The translations under genes were made by a program, and so were the position numbers. Of a DNA stretch of 43,714 nt, positions 8,119 to 16,442 are shown piece after piece (the first letter of the stretch is position 1; each line of letters opens with the position of its first letter). Below the pieces are notes generated by a model, which did not search any database, was not told the origin of the DNA, and saw only the letters and a list, made by a program, of their open reading frames with translations. Location: the NCBI RefSeq assembly GCF_029868855.1, contig NZ_JARWOV010000162.1:1-43714 (forward strand), in the 5' to 3' direction. Source of the stretch: Nocardia carnea (GTDB lineage: Bacteria; Actinomycetota; Actinomycetes; Mycobacteriales; Mycobacteriaceae).

Positions 8119-9305
8119 GTGACCGGTGTCGATGTGTTGTCGCGCTGGGCTTGCAGGAGCTGTGGGCGGTGTTTGCCGTCCTTGAACCAGCGGTGCGAGC
8201 CGGGCTTCTGCGCTTCGGTCGCCAGATGCTTGATACCGGCCTCGCAGGCGAATTCCTTGAGTTTCTTGCCCGCGAACCCGCTGAAGTACAGCCGCATTCC
8301 GGTTTCGTCCTTGTGGCCGAGCTGGTAGATCCCGGCTTCCCGGCCGAAGCTGAGGCACATGGCGGGGAAGGCGAGGTCGATCGGGGTGGGTTGTTCGCCC
8401 GCGATGCGGTGCAGCACGGTGTCGGCGGCGTGGGCGCCCAGGCAGTAGGCGGTGTAGGCGCTCATGCGGAACGGCAGGTCCGAGGGGGCCGATGAGTCGC
8501 CGGCCGCGACGATGCGGTTGTCGTCCACGCTGGTCAGGGTTTCGTCGGTGAGCAGACGGCCGGTGGCGTCGGTGCTCAACCCGCTGCGCCCGGCCAGATC
8601 CGGCACATCGAAACCTGCTGTCCAGATGGTGATCTCACTTGCGAGTGTCCGGCCGTTGCCGAGTTCGACGGCGTCCCGGGTGACCGCGGTGACCGTCGCA
8701 TCGGGGCCTTCGATCACGGTTGCTCCCAGCCGGGCGAAGTATTTGCGGGCCGTGCGCCGAGCTTTCGGGTGCAGGTAGGCGCCGAGAACGCTGCCGCAGA
8801 TCAAGGTGACCGCACGTCCCTGCTCGGCCAGCTCCGCGGCGGTTTCGATACCGGTCGGGCCGCCGCCGATCACTGTCACCGGCGCTGTCATGGGGATATC
8901 GAAAAGCGCCGACCGTAGCCGCTGCGCTGCCTCCAGCGTTGCCACGGGATAGGCGAATTCGGCCGCACCCGGCACTCGCGACACTGCGCCGGCGCTGCCC
9001 ACCGCGTAGATCAGGTAGTCGTAGCCGATCGTGCCGCCGCCGGCCAGCGTCAGGCTGCGCTCGGCCGCATCGATCCGCGTGACACTGTCGACGACCAGCC
9101 GGACTCCCTCGGCCAGGACGGCCTGATAGTCGACGACCGCATCGTGGGTCCCGCCCACCAGCTGGTGCAACCGCAGTCGGGGAACGAAGACCTCGCGGGG
9201 ATTGATCACGGTCACCGTCACGTCGTCGCGCTTGGTCAGGCGGTTGGCCGCCATCACTCCGGCATATCCGCCGCCGATCACCACCACATCGATGTTGTTG
9301 CTCAC
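8115..9305 (-). CDS. FAD-dependent NAD(P)H oxidoreductase (NDH-2-like)
   Basis: This 396-residue protein is a pyridine-nucleotide-disulfide-type flavoprotein. An N-terminal FAD Rossmann motif reads VVVIGGGYAGVMAANRL (about 7-23). A second dinucleotide site, VTVIGGGPTGIETAAELAE, lies near residue 150, and a C-terminal FAD-binding block reads RIVAAGDSSAP. Size and layout fit type II NADH dehydrogenase-like proteins; there is no CxxxxC redox-active disulfide. The likely reaction is electron transfer from NAD(P)H to a quinone or other acceptor. I chose GTG 9305, with GGAG upstream. A CRP-like palindrome lies 64-79 bp upstream. The gene follows the IclR regulator on the same strand and could supply reductant to the monooxygenase operon, which is inference. 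Confidence 0.85.
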   Translation of the reverse strand: MSNNIDVVVIGGGYAGVMAANRLTKRDDVTVTVINPREVFVPRLRLHQLVGGTHDAVVDYQAVLAEGVRLVVDSVTRIDAAERSLTLAGGGTIGYDYLIYAVGSAGAVSRVPGAAEFAYPVATLEAAQRLRSALFDIPMTAPVTVIGGGPTGIETAAELAEQGRAVTLICGSVLGAYLHPKARRTARKYFARLGATVIEGPDATVTAVTRDAVELGNGRTLASEITIWTAGFDVPDLAGRSGLSTDATGRLLTDETLTSVDDNRIVAAGDSSAPSDLPFRMSAYTAYCLGAHAADTVLHRIAGEQPTPIDLAFPAMCLSFGREAGIYQLGHKDETGMRLYFSGFAGKKLKEFACEAGIKHLATEAQKPGSHRWFKDGKHRPQLLQAQRDNTSTPVT

Positions 9306-9368
9306 GGTGTCTCCTTCGTTTCGAGGGTTCGAAAACAAGACAGCGCAGCTTCGAAGATCCTGACAGTG

Positions 9369-9384
9369 TGTGAGTCAGATCACT
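9369..9384. promoter_or_regulatory. CRP/GlxR-like palindrome upstream of the FAD oxidoreductase
   Basis: TGTGAGTCAGATCACT matches the CRP consensus TGTGA-N6-TCACA at 9 of 10 defined positions. It lies in the 127-bp gap between the IclR gene and the oxidoreductase, about 64 bp upstream of GTG 9305. cAMP-CRP proteins of mycobacteria and GlxR of corynebacteria recognise this motif. Activation or repression cannot be told from position alone. Confidence 0.55.
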
Positions 9385-9432
9385 TATTGTCTGTGGTTCA
9401 TTCAGTAGTGAGGCGACCGTTCAGGGTCGTGA

Positions 9433-10188
9433 TCAGTGGAGGACATCCGCGATCTTGCGGGCGGTGACCTTCGCGAGGTCGACGAAGAACGGCACCCGTT
9501 CGTCGATCATCAGCTCGAGGGGCCCGCGCAGCCCGAGAGCGAACCGGACCTGTCCCGGCTCCTCACCTATCGGTACGCCGATGGTCCGGAAGCCGTGCAC
9601 GAGCTCTTCGTCGTTGAACGCGTACCCACGTTGCCGTGTGTGGGCGAGTTCCCGGCCGAGCTCCACCGGCCCCGCAATCGACCGTGCGGTGCCGGTGTCG
9701 TACGGCAACCGGGCCAGCTCGTCCTCGCCGGCCTGCGCCCAGGCCAGGAGTACCTTGCCGAGTGCGCTCGCGTGCAGGGGAAGCCGGAGGCCTTGTAGTT
9801 CATGACCCTCCGCCTCGCGCCAGCTGCTGGTCCCCAGCAGAACGGCATCGTTACCGTGCCGCGTCGCGATGGAGGCTTTTGCGCCGGTGATCGTCGCCAG
9901 CTCCTCGAGGTGCGGTTCGGCGAGGTGTATGCGGTGCTGTCGGTAGGCGATCTGGCCGTATTCGGCCAGTGCGGTACCCAATCGGTATCGGCTGGGCGAG
10001 TCCACCTTGTCGAGAAAGCCGGCCTCGACAAGTGCGGAGAGCAGGCGATGGGTAGTGCTCACCGGCAGGTTGAGTCGCCGGGCGATCTCGGAGACGCCGA
10101 GGTCTTCGCTGTCGCGGAAGCAGGCGAGGACGGACAGCGCACGCGCGACGGACTGCAGTTGTCCATGGGCCGAGGACGTGGGATCCAC
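9433..10188 (-). CDS. IclR-family transcriptional regulator
   Basis: IclR proteins bind operators through an N-terminal winged helix-turn-helix and sense small carboxylates or aromatics with a C-terminal GAF-like domain. In this 251-residue protein the HTH spans about residues 30-60 (LGVSEIARRLNLPVSTTHRLL). The effector domain includes HLEELATITGAKASIATRHG, LRLPLHASALGKVLLAW and GYAFNDEELVHGFRTIGVPI. Length and domain order are standard. The start is GTG 10188. It is transcribed away from the ABC-importer operon; the 268-bp gap holds two 19-bp palindromes of the same design, which are good candidates for its own operators. It is the likely substrate sensor for that operon. Confidence 0.93.
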   Translation of the reverse strand: MDPTSSAHGQLQSVARALSVLACFRDSEDLGVSEIARRLNLPVSTTHRLLSALVEAGFLDKVDSPSRYRLGTALAEYGQIAYRQHRIHLAEPHLEELATITGAKASIATRHGNDAVLLGTSSWREAEGHELQGLRLPLHASALGKVLLAWAQAGEDELARLPYDTGTARSIAGPVELGRELAHTRQRGYAFNDEELVHGFRTIGVPIGEEPGQVRFALGLRGPLELMIDERVPFFVDLAKVTARKIADVLH

Positions 10189-10229
10189 GTGGCGACGCTA
10201 GCACGGGATGCGCCTGCTCGATCAACAAT

Positions 10230-10248
10230 CTTTCCGTTATACGGAAAG
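10230..10248. promoter_or_regulatory. Operator-like 19-bp perfect palindrome (site 1)
   Basis: CTTTCCGTTATACGGAAAG has 8-bp perfect arms around TAT. It lies 42 bp upstream of the IclR-gene start, where a bound repressor would block that gene. Confidence 0.7.
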
Positions 10249-10360
10249 TGTGGTGCTGGATCGAAGCGGTTCCAAGGTTTCGGCGGTCGCCTGGAACTGG
10301 GAAATTACGCAGAACTGATGTCTTGCAGCGAACAAACATACATCCAGCTGTGGAGTCAAG

Positions 10361-10379
10361 CTTTCCGGTCAAAGGAAAG
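10361..10379. promoter_or_regulatory. Operator-like 19-bp palindrome (site 2)
   Basis: CTTTCCGGTCAAAGGAAAG has the same 19-bp span and outer arms (CTTTCC/GGAAAG) as site 1, with a degenerate centre. It lies 78 bp upstream of the ABC substrate-binding gene, near where its promoter should be. Confidence 0.65.
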
Positions 10380-10456
10380 GTAAAGGTGGGCACCTCGATG
10401 GGAGCGGCATAGCTTTCTCGAGTACCCCGCCATCTTTCGACCAGGAGCCGACACCG

Positions 10457-11515
10457 ATGCGTTCCCACCGCCGACTACCTCGAGTGCGCGCTGCCCTCGC
10501 GATCCTTCCCGTCGTTGCGTTGGTTGCCGCCGCCTGCGGTTCCGGCGGAAACCCGGACGAATCCGGAGCGGGTGGCGAACCCACCTTCATCCTCAAGGTC
10601 ACCGACGAAGGAAACTCCGGACCGCTCGCGGTGGCGAAGCGGGACGGTACTTTCGACGAAGCACTCGCTCCGTTGGGTGCGAAGATCGAGTGGGTCGACG
10701 CGCCGCCTTCGTTCAGCGCGAACCTCAAATTGTTCAATGCCGGCGAACTGGACGTTTCCGGTGGCGCCTACAGCCCGGTGGTGGGTGCGCTGTCGAAGGA
10801 TGTCGGCGTTCGGATCATCGCCGTCGCCGACCCTGTCGATCAGGATCAGGCCGGCATCATCGCCTCACCGGATTCGGGAATCAGAAAAGTCGAGGATCTC
10901 GTCGGCAAGCGGATCGCCGTCAACCCGGCCGGTAAAGGCGAGTACATCACGCTGAAAGCACTGGAGCAGGCCGGAATTCCGTTCGACCGGGTCGAGCGGG
11001 TGCCGCTGCAGATATCGGACGCCGCCTCCGCCTTCTCCACCGGGCAGGTCGACGCCTGGGCATCGTTCAACGATCCGTACGCGGAAGCCAAGGCCCGCGG
11101 GGCCGTCGAGATCGCGACCGAGGCCACCGTCGGCTCAACCGACAACACGATCGTCGCGTTCCGCACCGAGGTGCTCGAACAACGGCCCGATGTCGCCGCC
11201 AAGTACCTCGAGACGCTGCAGCAACTGGTCGAGCGTCAGCGGGCCGACCCGGAGGACTTCGAGAACGTATTCGAGAAGGCCGGGCCGCGCGCGCTGTCCG
11301 GTGAACGACTCGAGCGTGCGATAGACCTCGGCCGCCGGGCGTCGGTGCCGCACTATCCGACCGCCGAGGACGCCGCCGATCTGCAAGGAGTGGCGGATCT
11401 GTTCTACGAGAACGGTGTGATCACCCGAGCCGTCACCGCGGCGGATGTCTTCTATCCGCTCGAGGAAAAGCTCGCCGCCGCGGGAAATCAGCCCGCACCG
11501 ACAACGGGGAAATGA
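10457..11515 (+). CDS. ABC transporter substrate-binding lipoprotein (SsuA/TauA-like)
   Basis: This is the extracytoplasmic receptor of an SsuABC/TauABC-type importer for sulfonates or similar small organics. The 352-residue precursor has a basic N-terminus, a hydrophobic core and a lipobox ending AAAC, with the acylated cysteine at residue 27. The mature part follows the NMT1/SsuA pattern: NAGELDVSGGAYSPVVGAL, then VEDLVGKRIAVNPAGKGEYITLKALEQAGI and TGQVDAWASFNDPYAEA. The start is ATG 10457, with AGGAG upstream. It is the first gene of a tightly packed operon (permease 1 nt away, ATPase overlapping). The ligand is not readable from sequence; the desulfinase and monooxygenases downstream suggest an organosulfur compound. 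Confidence 0.92.
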   Translation: MRSHRRLPRVRAALAILPVVALVAAACGSGGNPDESGAGGEPTFILKVTDEGNSGPLAVAKRDGTFDEALAPLGAKIEWVDAPPSFSANLKLFNAGELDVSGGAYSPVVGALSKDVGVRIIAVADPVDQDQAGIIASPDSGIRKVEDLVGKRIAVNPAGKGEYITLKALEQAGIPFDRVERVPLQISDAASAFSTGQVDAWASFNDPYAEAKARGAVEIATEATVGSTDNTIVAFRTEVLEQRPDVAAKYLETLQQLVERQRADPEDFENVFEKAGPRALSGERLERAIDLGRRASVPHYPTAEDAADLQGVADLFYENGVITRAVTAADVFYPLEEKLAAAGNQPAPTTGK

Positions 11516-11516
11516 G

Positions 11517-12380
11517 ATGGCCATCGCGACGACACCGCCGGTGAAGGGCGGTCCCGGGCAGCGCCTCGCGCAATCCGGCCTGGAGGTGCCGCGATACCGG
11601 GCGGGCCGGCGCCGGCGCCGGTGGGTGTCGATCCCGCTGCGCTTCCTCGTCCCCGCCCTGCTCGTCACGGTGTGGTGGATCGGTTCGGCAACCGGTGTGA
11701 TTCCCGAGGAGATCCTGGCCGGACCGCCGAAGGTGTGGACGGCTTTCGCGGAGTTGTACGAGACCGGACAGCTGGTCGACTACTCGATCGCCTCGTTCCA
11801 TCGCGCCGCTCTCGGTGTGTTGTTCGGGGTCGTGACGGGGTTGGTCCTCGGCATCTTCTCGGGCTTGTCCAGCCTCGGTGAGGAACTCGTGGATTCCACG
11901 ATGCAGATCAACCGAGCTGTTCCGTTCCTCGCGTTGGTTCCCCTTTTCATCGCCTGGTTCGGTATCGACGAGACGTTCAAGGTGCTGCTGATCGCGTTCG
12001 CCACCGTCGGGCCCATGTACGCCTACACCTATCTCGGGGTCCGCAATGTCGATCGCAAGGTGGTCGAAGCGGCGCGCAGCTTCGGTGCACGGGGGCCGCG
12101 CCTGGTGGTCGAGGTGATTCTTCCCTCGGCACTGCCCGGGGTGCTGATGGCGCTGCGGATATGCCTTTCCATCGCGATCACCGGCCTGATCGCGGCCGAA
12201 CAGGTGGGAACCAGGGAAGGAATCGGATACCTGGTGACTCTCGCACAGGAGTACAACCGCACCGACTACATGGTGCTGTGTGTGGTGCTGTACGCGCTAC
12301 TGGGCTTGATCTTCGACGGAACGGTCCGGATCATCGAGCGGTTCGCGATGCCGTGGCGTGCCCAGGTGGCCGCGCGATGA
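11517..12380 (+). CDS. ABC transporter permease (SsuC-like)
   Basis: This 287-residue inner-membrane subunit has about six helices. It carries the EAA loop that docks with the ATPase at about residues 184-203 (EAARSFGARGPRLVVEVILP), followed by ALPGVLMALRI as in SsuC/TauC/NitT permeases. The N-terminal 35 residues are basic and cytoplasmic (RRRRRWV). Translation starts at ATG 11517, directly after the binding-protein stop. The 3' end overlaps the ATPase start as ATGA, indicating coupled translation of permease and ATPase. Confidence 0.93.
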   Translation: MAIATTPPVKGGPGQRLAQSGLEVPRYRAGRRRRRWVSIPLRFLVPALLVTVWWIGSATGVIPEEILAGPPKVWTAFAELYETGQLVDYSIASFHRAALGVLFGVVTGLVLGIFSGLSSLGEELVDSTMQINRAVPFLALVPLFIAWFGIDETFKVLLIAFATVGPMYAYTYLGVRNVDRKVVEAARSFGARGPRLVVEVILPSALPGVLMALRICLSIAITGLIAAEQVGTREGIGYLVTLAQEYNRTDYMVLCVVLYALLGLIFDGTVRIIERFAMPWRAQVAAR

Positions 12381-13174
12381 GCCCCGAAGCGCCTTTGCCA
12401 CCGTTGTCCACGCGCACACCGAGCCCGGTGGCGGCGACCGCCCGCAGGGAAGGCGAACCGATCGCGGTGTCGATCACCGGCTTGCACAAGAAGTTCGGCG
12501 AGAAAACCGTTCTCGACGGAATCGACCTGGAGATCCGCCGCGGCGAGTTCGTCGTCCTGCTCGGCCCGTCCGGAACCGGAAAGACCACCCTGCTGCGGTT
12601 ACTGACGGGCCTCGAAAAGCCGGACGGGGGAAAGATTCTCGTACCCGGCCGCCGGACAACCGTCTACCAGGAGCCGCGACTGATCCCGTCGAAGCGGGTT
12701 CTCGGCAACGTCACCATCGGGCAGCGGCGCACCGGCGAGGCGAAGGAGCGCGCGACCCGCGCACTGGCCGAGGTCAATCTCGACGGTAAGGCGCGTCAGT
12801 GGCCGGCGACGCTGTCGGGTGGCGAGGCGCAGCGGGTGGCGCTGGCCCGGGCGCTGGTTCGCGAACCGGAACTGCTGCTGCTCGACGAACCGTTCGCGGC
12901 GCTCGACGCACTGACCCGGCTGCAGATGCAGGACCTGGTCGGCGACCTCGTCGCCCGGCATCGTCCGGCGGTGCTCCTGGTGACCCATGATGTCGACGAA
13001 GCGGTCCGGCTGGCCGACCGGGTACTGATCCTCAACGAAGGCCGGTTCGCCGTCGATACCGATATCGACCTCGCCCGCCCCCGGGACCGCACCGATCCGG
13101 AGTCCCTGCGCTATCGCACGGCTTTCCTCGCCGAGCTGGGTGTCGGCCGGACAGCTTCCCCCACGACCACTTGA
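12377..13174 (+). CDS. ABC transporter ATP-binding protein (SsuB-like)
   Basis: This 265-residue ATPase powers the importer. All hallmark motifs are present: Walker A GPSGTGKT at 63-70, a Q-loop VYQEP near 97-100, signature LSGGEAQRVALARAL from 147, Walker B LLLLDEP at 166-172, a D-loop ALDALT, and the switch histidine in VTHD (about 204). A 30-residue Pro-rich N-terminal extension precedes the domain. The ATG start at 12377 overlaps the permease stop. The desulfinase gene begins 11 nt after the stop, placing the importer and enzymes on one transcript. Confidence 0.95.
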   Translation: MSPEAPLPPLSTRTPSPVAATARREGEPIAVSITGLHKKFGEKTVLDGIDLEIRRGEFVVLLGPSGTGKTTLLRLLTGLEKPDGGKILVPGRRTTVYQEPRLIPSKRVLGNVTIGQRRTGEAKERATRALAEVNLDGKARQWPATLSGGEAQRVALARALVREPELLLLDEPFAALDALTRLQMQDLVGDLVARHRPAVLLVTHDVDEAVRLADRVLILNEGRFAVDTDIDLARPRDRTDPESLRYRTAFLAELGVGRTASPTTT

Positions 13175-13185
13175 AGGAGCATGCG

Positions 13186-14235
13186 ATGACCGCTGCAGCC
13201 GACACTGTCCTCGACACTCTCTGGTACACGCGTTGCCCGGTGCCCACCGCGAGCGGTTTGGCCCACAGTCTCGGCTGGCTGGGCGAGACCGCCGCCGCGG
13301 CGGGGATCGGTCTGGGTGTGTTGCAGGACGCCGGCCCCGAACTGGCACCGCGACACTTCGACCACCAGCTGCTGGGCTTGATCCGCGAGGGCGGCAATGT
13401 GCCCGCCCTCGCCGCCCGGGCCGAGGGCTCACCCACCAGGCTGATCGGCCTGACCTGGATCGACGAAGCGCAAGCGATCCTGGTGGCGCCCGATTCACCG
13501 GTTTCCGGACCGAAAGACCTGGCCGGGCTGCGGATCGCGGTTCCCGCATGGGCGCAGGACCGGGCCCGCAGCTTCCCCCGGGCGATGGCGCTGCACGGAT
13601 TCGCGAGTGCGCTCGCGCTCGGTGGGCTGACCTTCGCGGACGTCCGGCCCGTCGAAGTGGCGGTCGAGCGCGACCCGCAGGTACGGGGCGAGAACGCCGG
13701 GGGTCGCAGAATCACCACCTGGGGTGTGGAGGCGCTGCTCGCCGGTGATGTCGACGCGATCTACGTCAAGGGCGCGCGCGCTCAGGAGGTCGCCCGCGAA
13801 CACGGCCTGCGGACCGCGGTGGACCTGGACGCCACCGAATCGAGGCGTTCCCGCGTCAACAACGGCACCCCACGCCCGATCACCGTGCACACGGAACTGC
13901 TGGAGTCGCGTCCCGACCTGGTCGTCGGGTTCCTCACACAGACATTGCGGGCTGCGAACTGGGCCGCGGACCACCTCGACGAGGTCCGCACCGTACTCGC
14001 GCGGGAAACCTTCTCCGGCACGGCAGGAGTGGAGGCCGCGTACGGCGGCACCTTCCACCGTGGTCTGCATCCCACGCTGTCCGACGAGCGGATCGAACTG
14101 CTCGACGTTCAGAAAAGGTTCCTCTACACCCACGGCTTCCTCGCCACCGACTTCGACCTCGCGGCGTGGGTCGCCCCGGAGCCGCTGCAACAGGCGAGCG
14201 CGCAACTCGCCGCCGAACGAGAGGTGTCATCGTGA
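13186..14235 (+). CDS. DszB-like sulfinate desulfinase
   Basis: DszB cleaves the C-S bond of 2-(2'-hydroxyphenyl)benzenesulfinate, releasing sulfite, and uses a solute-binding-protein fold. This 349-residue protein begins DTLWYTRCPVPTA, close to DTLTYSNCPVPNA around the DszB nucleophile Cys27; here it is Cys17. The other DszB active-site residues also align: His57 in RHFDH, and Arg67 with GG69-70 in IREGG (DszB His60, Arg70, Gly73, with identical His-Arg spacing). No signal peptide is present, so it acts in the cytoplasm. The start is ATG 13186, with AAGGAG upstream. The substrate is probably a sulfinate made by the adjoining monooxygenases. A role as a cytosolic binding protein is the alternative, but the Cys-His-Arg set argues for catalysis. 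Confidence 0.82.
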   Translation: MTAAADTVLDTLWYTRCPVPTASGLAHSLGWLGETAAAAGIGLGVLQDAGPELAPRHFDHQLLGLIREGGNVPALAARAEGSPTRLIGLTWIDEAQAILVAPDSPVSGPKDLAGLRIAVPAWAQDRARSFPRAMALHGFASALALGGLTFADVRPVEVAVERDPQVRGENAGGRRITTWGVEALLAGDVDAIYVKGARAQEVAREHGLRTAVDLDATESRRSRVNNGTPRPITVHTELLESRPDLVVGFLTQTLRAANWAADHLDEVRTVLARETFSGTAGVEAAYGGTFHRGLHPTLSDERIELLDVQKRFLYTHGFLATDFDLAAWVAPEPLQQASAQLAAEREVSS

Positions 14236-15278
14236 CCGAGTTCCGCTGGGAACTGCCGGTTCGCGGGGACGGGCGGCATGTCGGCTCGGTCTCCGCCCAC
14301 CGCGGCGGTTTCGATTTCCTCGATCAGGTGGTCCTCGCCGCTGAATTGTCCGGGCTCGACGGTGTCGTCGCCCCCTACGATCCGGAGGGGGAGGAGTCGT
14401 GGGTGGTCGCCGGCTCGGCCCTGCGACAGACTCGGCACCTGCGGGTCGGCGTCGAATTCCATCCCGCGTTCGGGACGCCCGTGTACGCGGCCAAACTGTC
14501 GGCGACCCTGCAACGACTTTCGAACGGCCGGCTCGACTGGCGGTTGCGCGTCGAAACCGATTCGCGCGACGCGGCAGCGCACGGTGATCGGGTCACCGGC
14601 GCCGACCGTTACCGGCGGGCCGCCGAATTCCTCACGGTCGCACGGGGTGTGTGGAACGAGGAACAGATACTGCCCGGCCGGTTCGGCGGCACCGGGTTCG
14701 AGTTCGCCGGCGAATATTACGACGTCGTCGACGGCGGATTCCGCGGCATTCTGTCCGGTCTGCCATTCCCCGGTGTCCACCTGTCGGGCAATTCGCCCGA
14801 GGCGATCGAACTGTCGGCCGGGCACGGCGATTTGCATGTGTTCGACGAGACCTCAGCGGGTGTAGACGACGCGGTGGCGACGTTGCGGAATGCGGCGAGC
14901 AAGGCCGGGCGCACCGTGCGCGCGGGCCTCGCCCTGCCGGTCATTGCGCGGGAGACCGCGGACGAGGCGTGGGCGCGGGTGCTGCGCCAGTGGCGTGAGG
15001 TTCGTCCGGCGGCGGCCGACGCCGAGATCCGGGCACTCGTACTCGACGGCTCGCGCTGGTCCGGCTTCGACCGTATCGGCTACACCCGTTCGATCGGTCT
15101 GGTCGGCAGCTACGAACAGGTGGCGCAGGCACTTTCGGACTACCGGGCGCGGGGCATCGAGATATTCGAGCTGACCGGGCAACCGCATATCGAGGAACTG
15201 CACCGAGCCGGCGAGCATCTGCTGCACCTCGTCGACCCGGCCGGCCGCACTCTCGCAGGACAGGAGAACCACGCGTGA
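14232..15278 (+). CDS. SsuD-like LLM-class flavin monooxygenase 1
   Basis: This is a member of the luciferase-like, FMNH2-dependent monooxygenase class that includes alkanesulfonate monooxygenase SsuD and dibenzothiophene-sulfone monooxygenase. The TIM-barrel pattern is visible: DFLDQVVLAAELSGLDGVVAPY, the HLRVGVEFHPAF strand, YAAKLSATLQRLSNGRLDWRL, DRYRRAAEFLTVARGVW, and a C-terminal GLVGSYEQVAQALSDYRARGIEIFELTG. At 348 residues it is slightly short of SsuD (about 380). GTG 14232 overlaps the desulfinase stop (GTGA) and the stop overlaps the second monooxygenase. Reduced flavin must come from elsewhere, as no SsuE-type reductase lies in the operon. The substrate is unknown. Confidence 0.88.
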   Translation: MTEFRWELPVRGDGRHVGSVSAHRGGFDFLDQVVLAAELSGLDGVVAPYDPEGEESWVVAGSALRQTRHLRVGVEFHPAFGTPVYAAKLSATLQRLSNGRLDWRLRVETDSRDAAAHGDRVTGADRYRRAAEFLTVARGVWNEEQILPGRFGGTGFEFAGEYYDVVDGGFRGILSGLPFPGVHLSGNSPEAIELSAGHGDLHVFDETSAGVDDAVATLRNAASKAGRTVRAGLALPVIARETADEAWARVLRQWREVRPAAADAEIRALVLDGSRWSGFDRIGYTRSIGLVGSYEQVAQALSDYRARGIEIFELTGQPHIEELHRAGEHLLHLVDPAGRTLAGQENHA

Positions 15279-16432
15279 GCACGGACTTCTACTGGCGCAT
15301 CGGTATGGAGGGCGACCATGCGTCGCTGCGTACCCCACGTCGCTACAACCGCGGCCACGCAGGCGGCCACGGGCCGGGCAATATCGCGCCCGCGATCCGC
15401 GGCGGCAGGCTGGACGGATACAGCTATATCGACCATATGGCCGCAGTGGTGAAGGCGTCGGAGTCCGCGGGATTCGTCGGTGGGCTGTTGCCCTCCTTCC
15501 CGGTCACCGAAGACCCGTGGGCCACCGCGTCCGCGCTCGCCCGGGAAAGCGATACCTACCGTTTCATGGTGGCGTTCCAGCCCGGATTCCTGCATCCACT
15601 ACAGGCCGCCCGGATGTCCGCGAGCCTGCAACGTGCCACCGGGGGACGCCTGGTCTACAACATCATCAGTGGCGGTGGTGGCGCACCGCAGTTGTGGTGG
15701 GGCGACAAAGTCCAGCACGACGACCGCTATGCGCGGACCTCGGAGTTCCTCGATGTTCTGCGGGGCGTGTGGGAGGGCACGCCCTTCGACTACGACGGGC
15801 GGTTCTTCCGGACCCACGGCGCGGCCCTGCCACCGAAATTGGCGGCACAGCCCTTCCCCGAGGTGTACTTCTCCGGGTCGTCCGGCGCCGCCGTGGACGC
15901 CGCGGGCAGACACTCCGACTACTACCTGTCCTGGCTCGAACCGTTCGCCGACCTGCGGGCGAAGTTCGACGGTGTCCGTGCGCACTCCGAGAAGTCGGGC
16001 CGCATACCGAAGTTCGCCGTCCGGATCGACATTGTCGCCAGGCATACCGAAGAGGCCGCGTGGGCGGAGATCGAGAAGGGCTGGGCGTTCGTGGACCGCG
16101 CGGCCGCCGACCGCGCCGCCCGAGGCGACTCCGTCGGTGCCGCCCGTATCAAAGGGTGGGTGCCGGAGAACATCACCGGCTACCGCGACCTGGAAGTCCA
16201 GCCCAACGTCTGGTGCGGATTCAGCCTGATCCGGGGCGGCCCGGCATTCGGAATCGTGGGTAGCTACGAGCAAACAGCCGAACGCCTCGACCAACTGATC
16301 GACCTCGGCGTGGACGCGTTCATCCTCGCCGGTAACCCCCACCTCGAAGAGGCCTACCGCGTGGGCGAAGAAGTGCTGCCGCTCCTCCGGCGCACCACTC
16401 CCACCCGGGTCCGCACCCTTTCCACCCGATAG
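15275..16432 (+). CDS. SsuD-like LLM-class flavin monooxygenase 2
   Basis: This second flavin-dependent monooxygenase (385 residues) is closer in length and motifs to SsuD: HMAAVVKASESAGFVGGLLPSF, FMVAFQPGFLHPLQAARMSASLQ, GGRLVYNIISGGG, DDRYARTSEFLDVLRGVW, and GIVGSYEQTAERLDQLIDLGVDAFILAGNPHLEEA at the C-terminus. SsuD converts alkanesulfonates to aldehyde and sulfite. It overlaps monooxygenase 1 by 4 nt (GTGA) and is clearly diverged from it, so the pair may act in sequence or on different substrates and is not a recent duplication. The aldolase-fold gene follows after 10 nt. Confidence 0.9.
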   Translation: MSTDFYWRIGMEGDHASLRTPRRYNRGHAGGHGPGNIAPAIRGGRLDGYSYIDHMAAVVKASESAGFVGGLLPSFPVTEDPWATASALARESDTYRFMVAFQPGFLHPLQAARMSASLQRATGGRLVYNIISGGGGAPQLWWGDKVQHDDRYARTSEFLDVLRGVWEGTPFDYDGRFFRTHGAALPPKLAAQPFPEVYFSGSSGAAVDAAGRHSDYYLSWLEPFADLRAKFDGVRAHSEKSGRIPKFAVRIDIVARHTEEAAWAEIEKGWAFVDRAAADRAARGDSVGAARIKGWVPENITGYRDLEVQPNVWCGFSLIRGGPAFGIVGSYEQTAERLDQLIDLGVDAFILAGNPHLEEAYRVGEEVLPLLRRTTPTRVRTLSTR

Positions 16433-16442
16433 GAGAATGATC

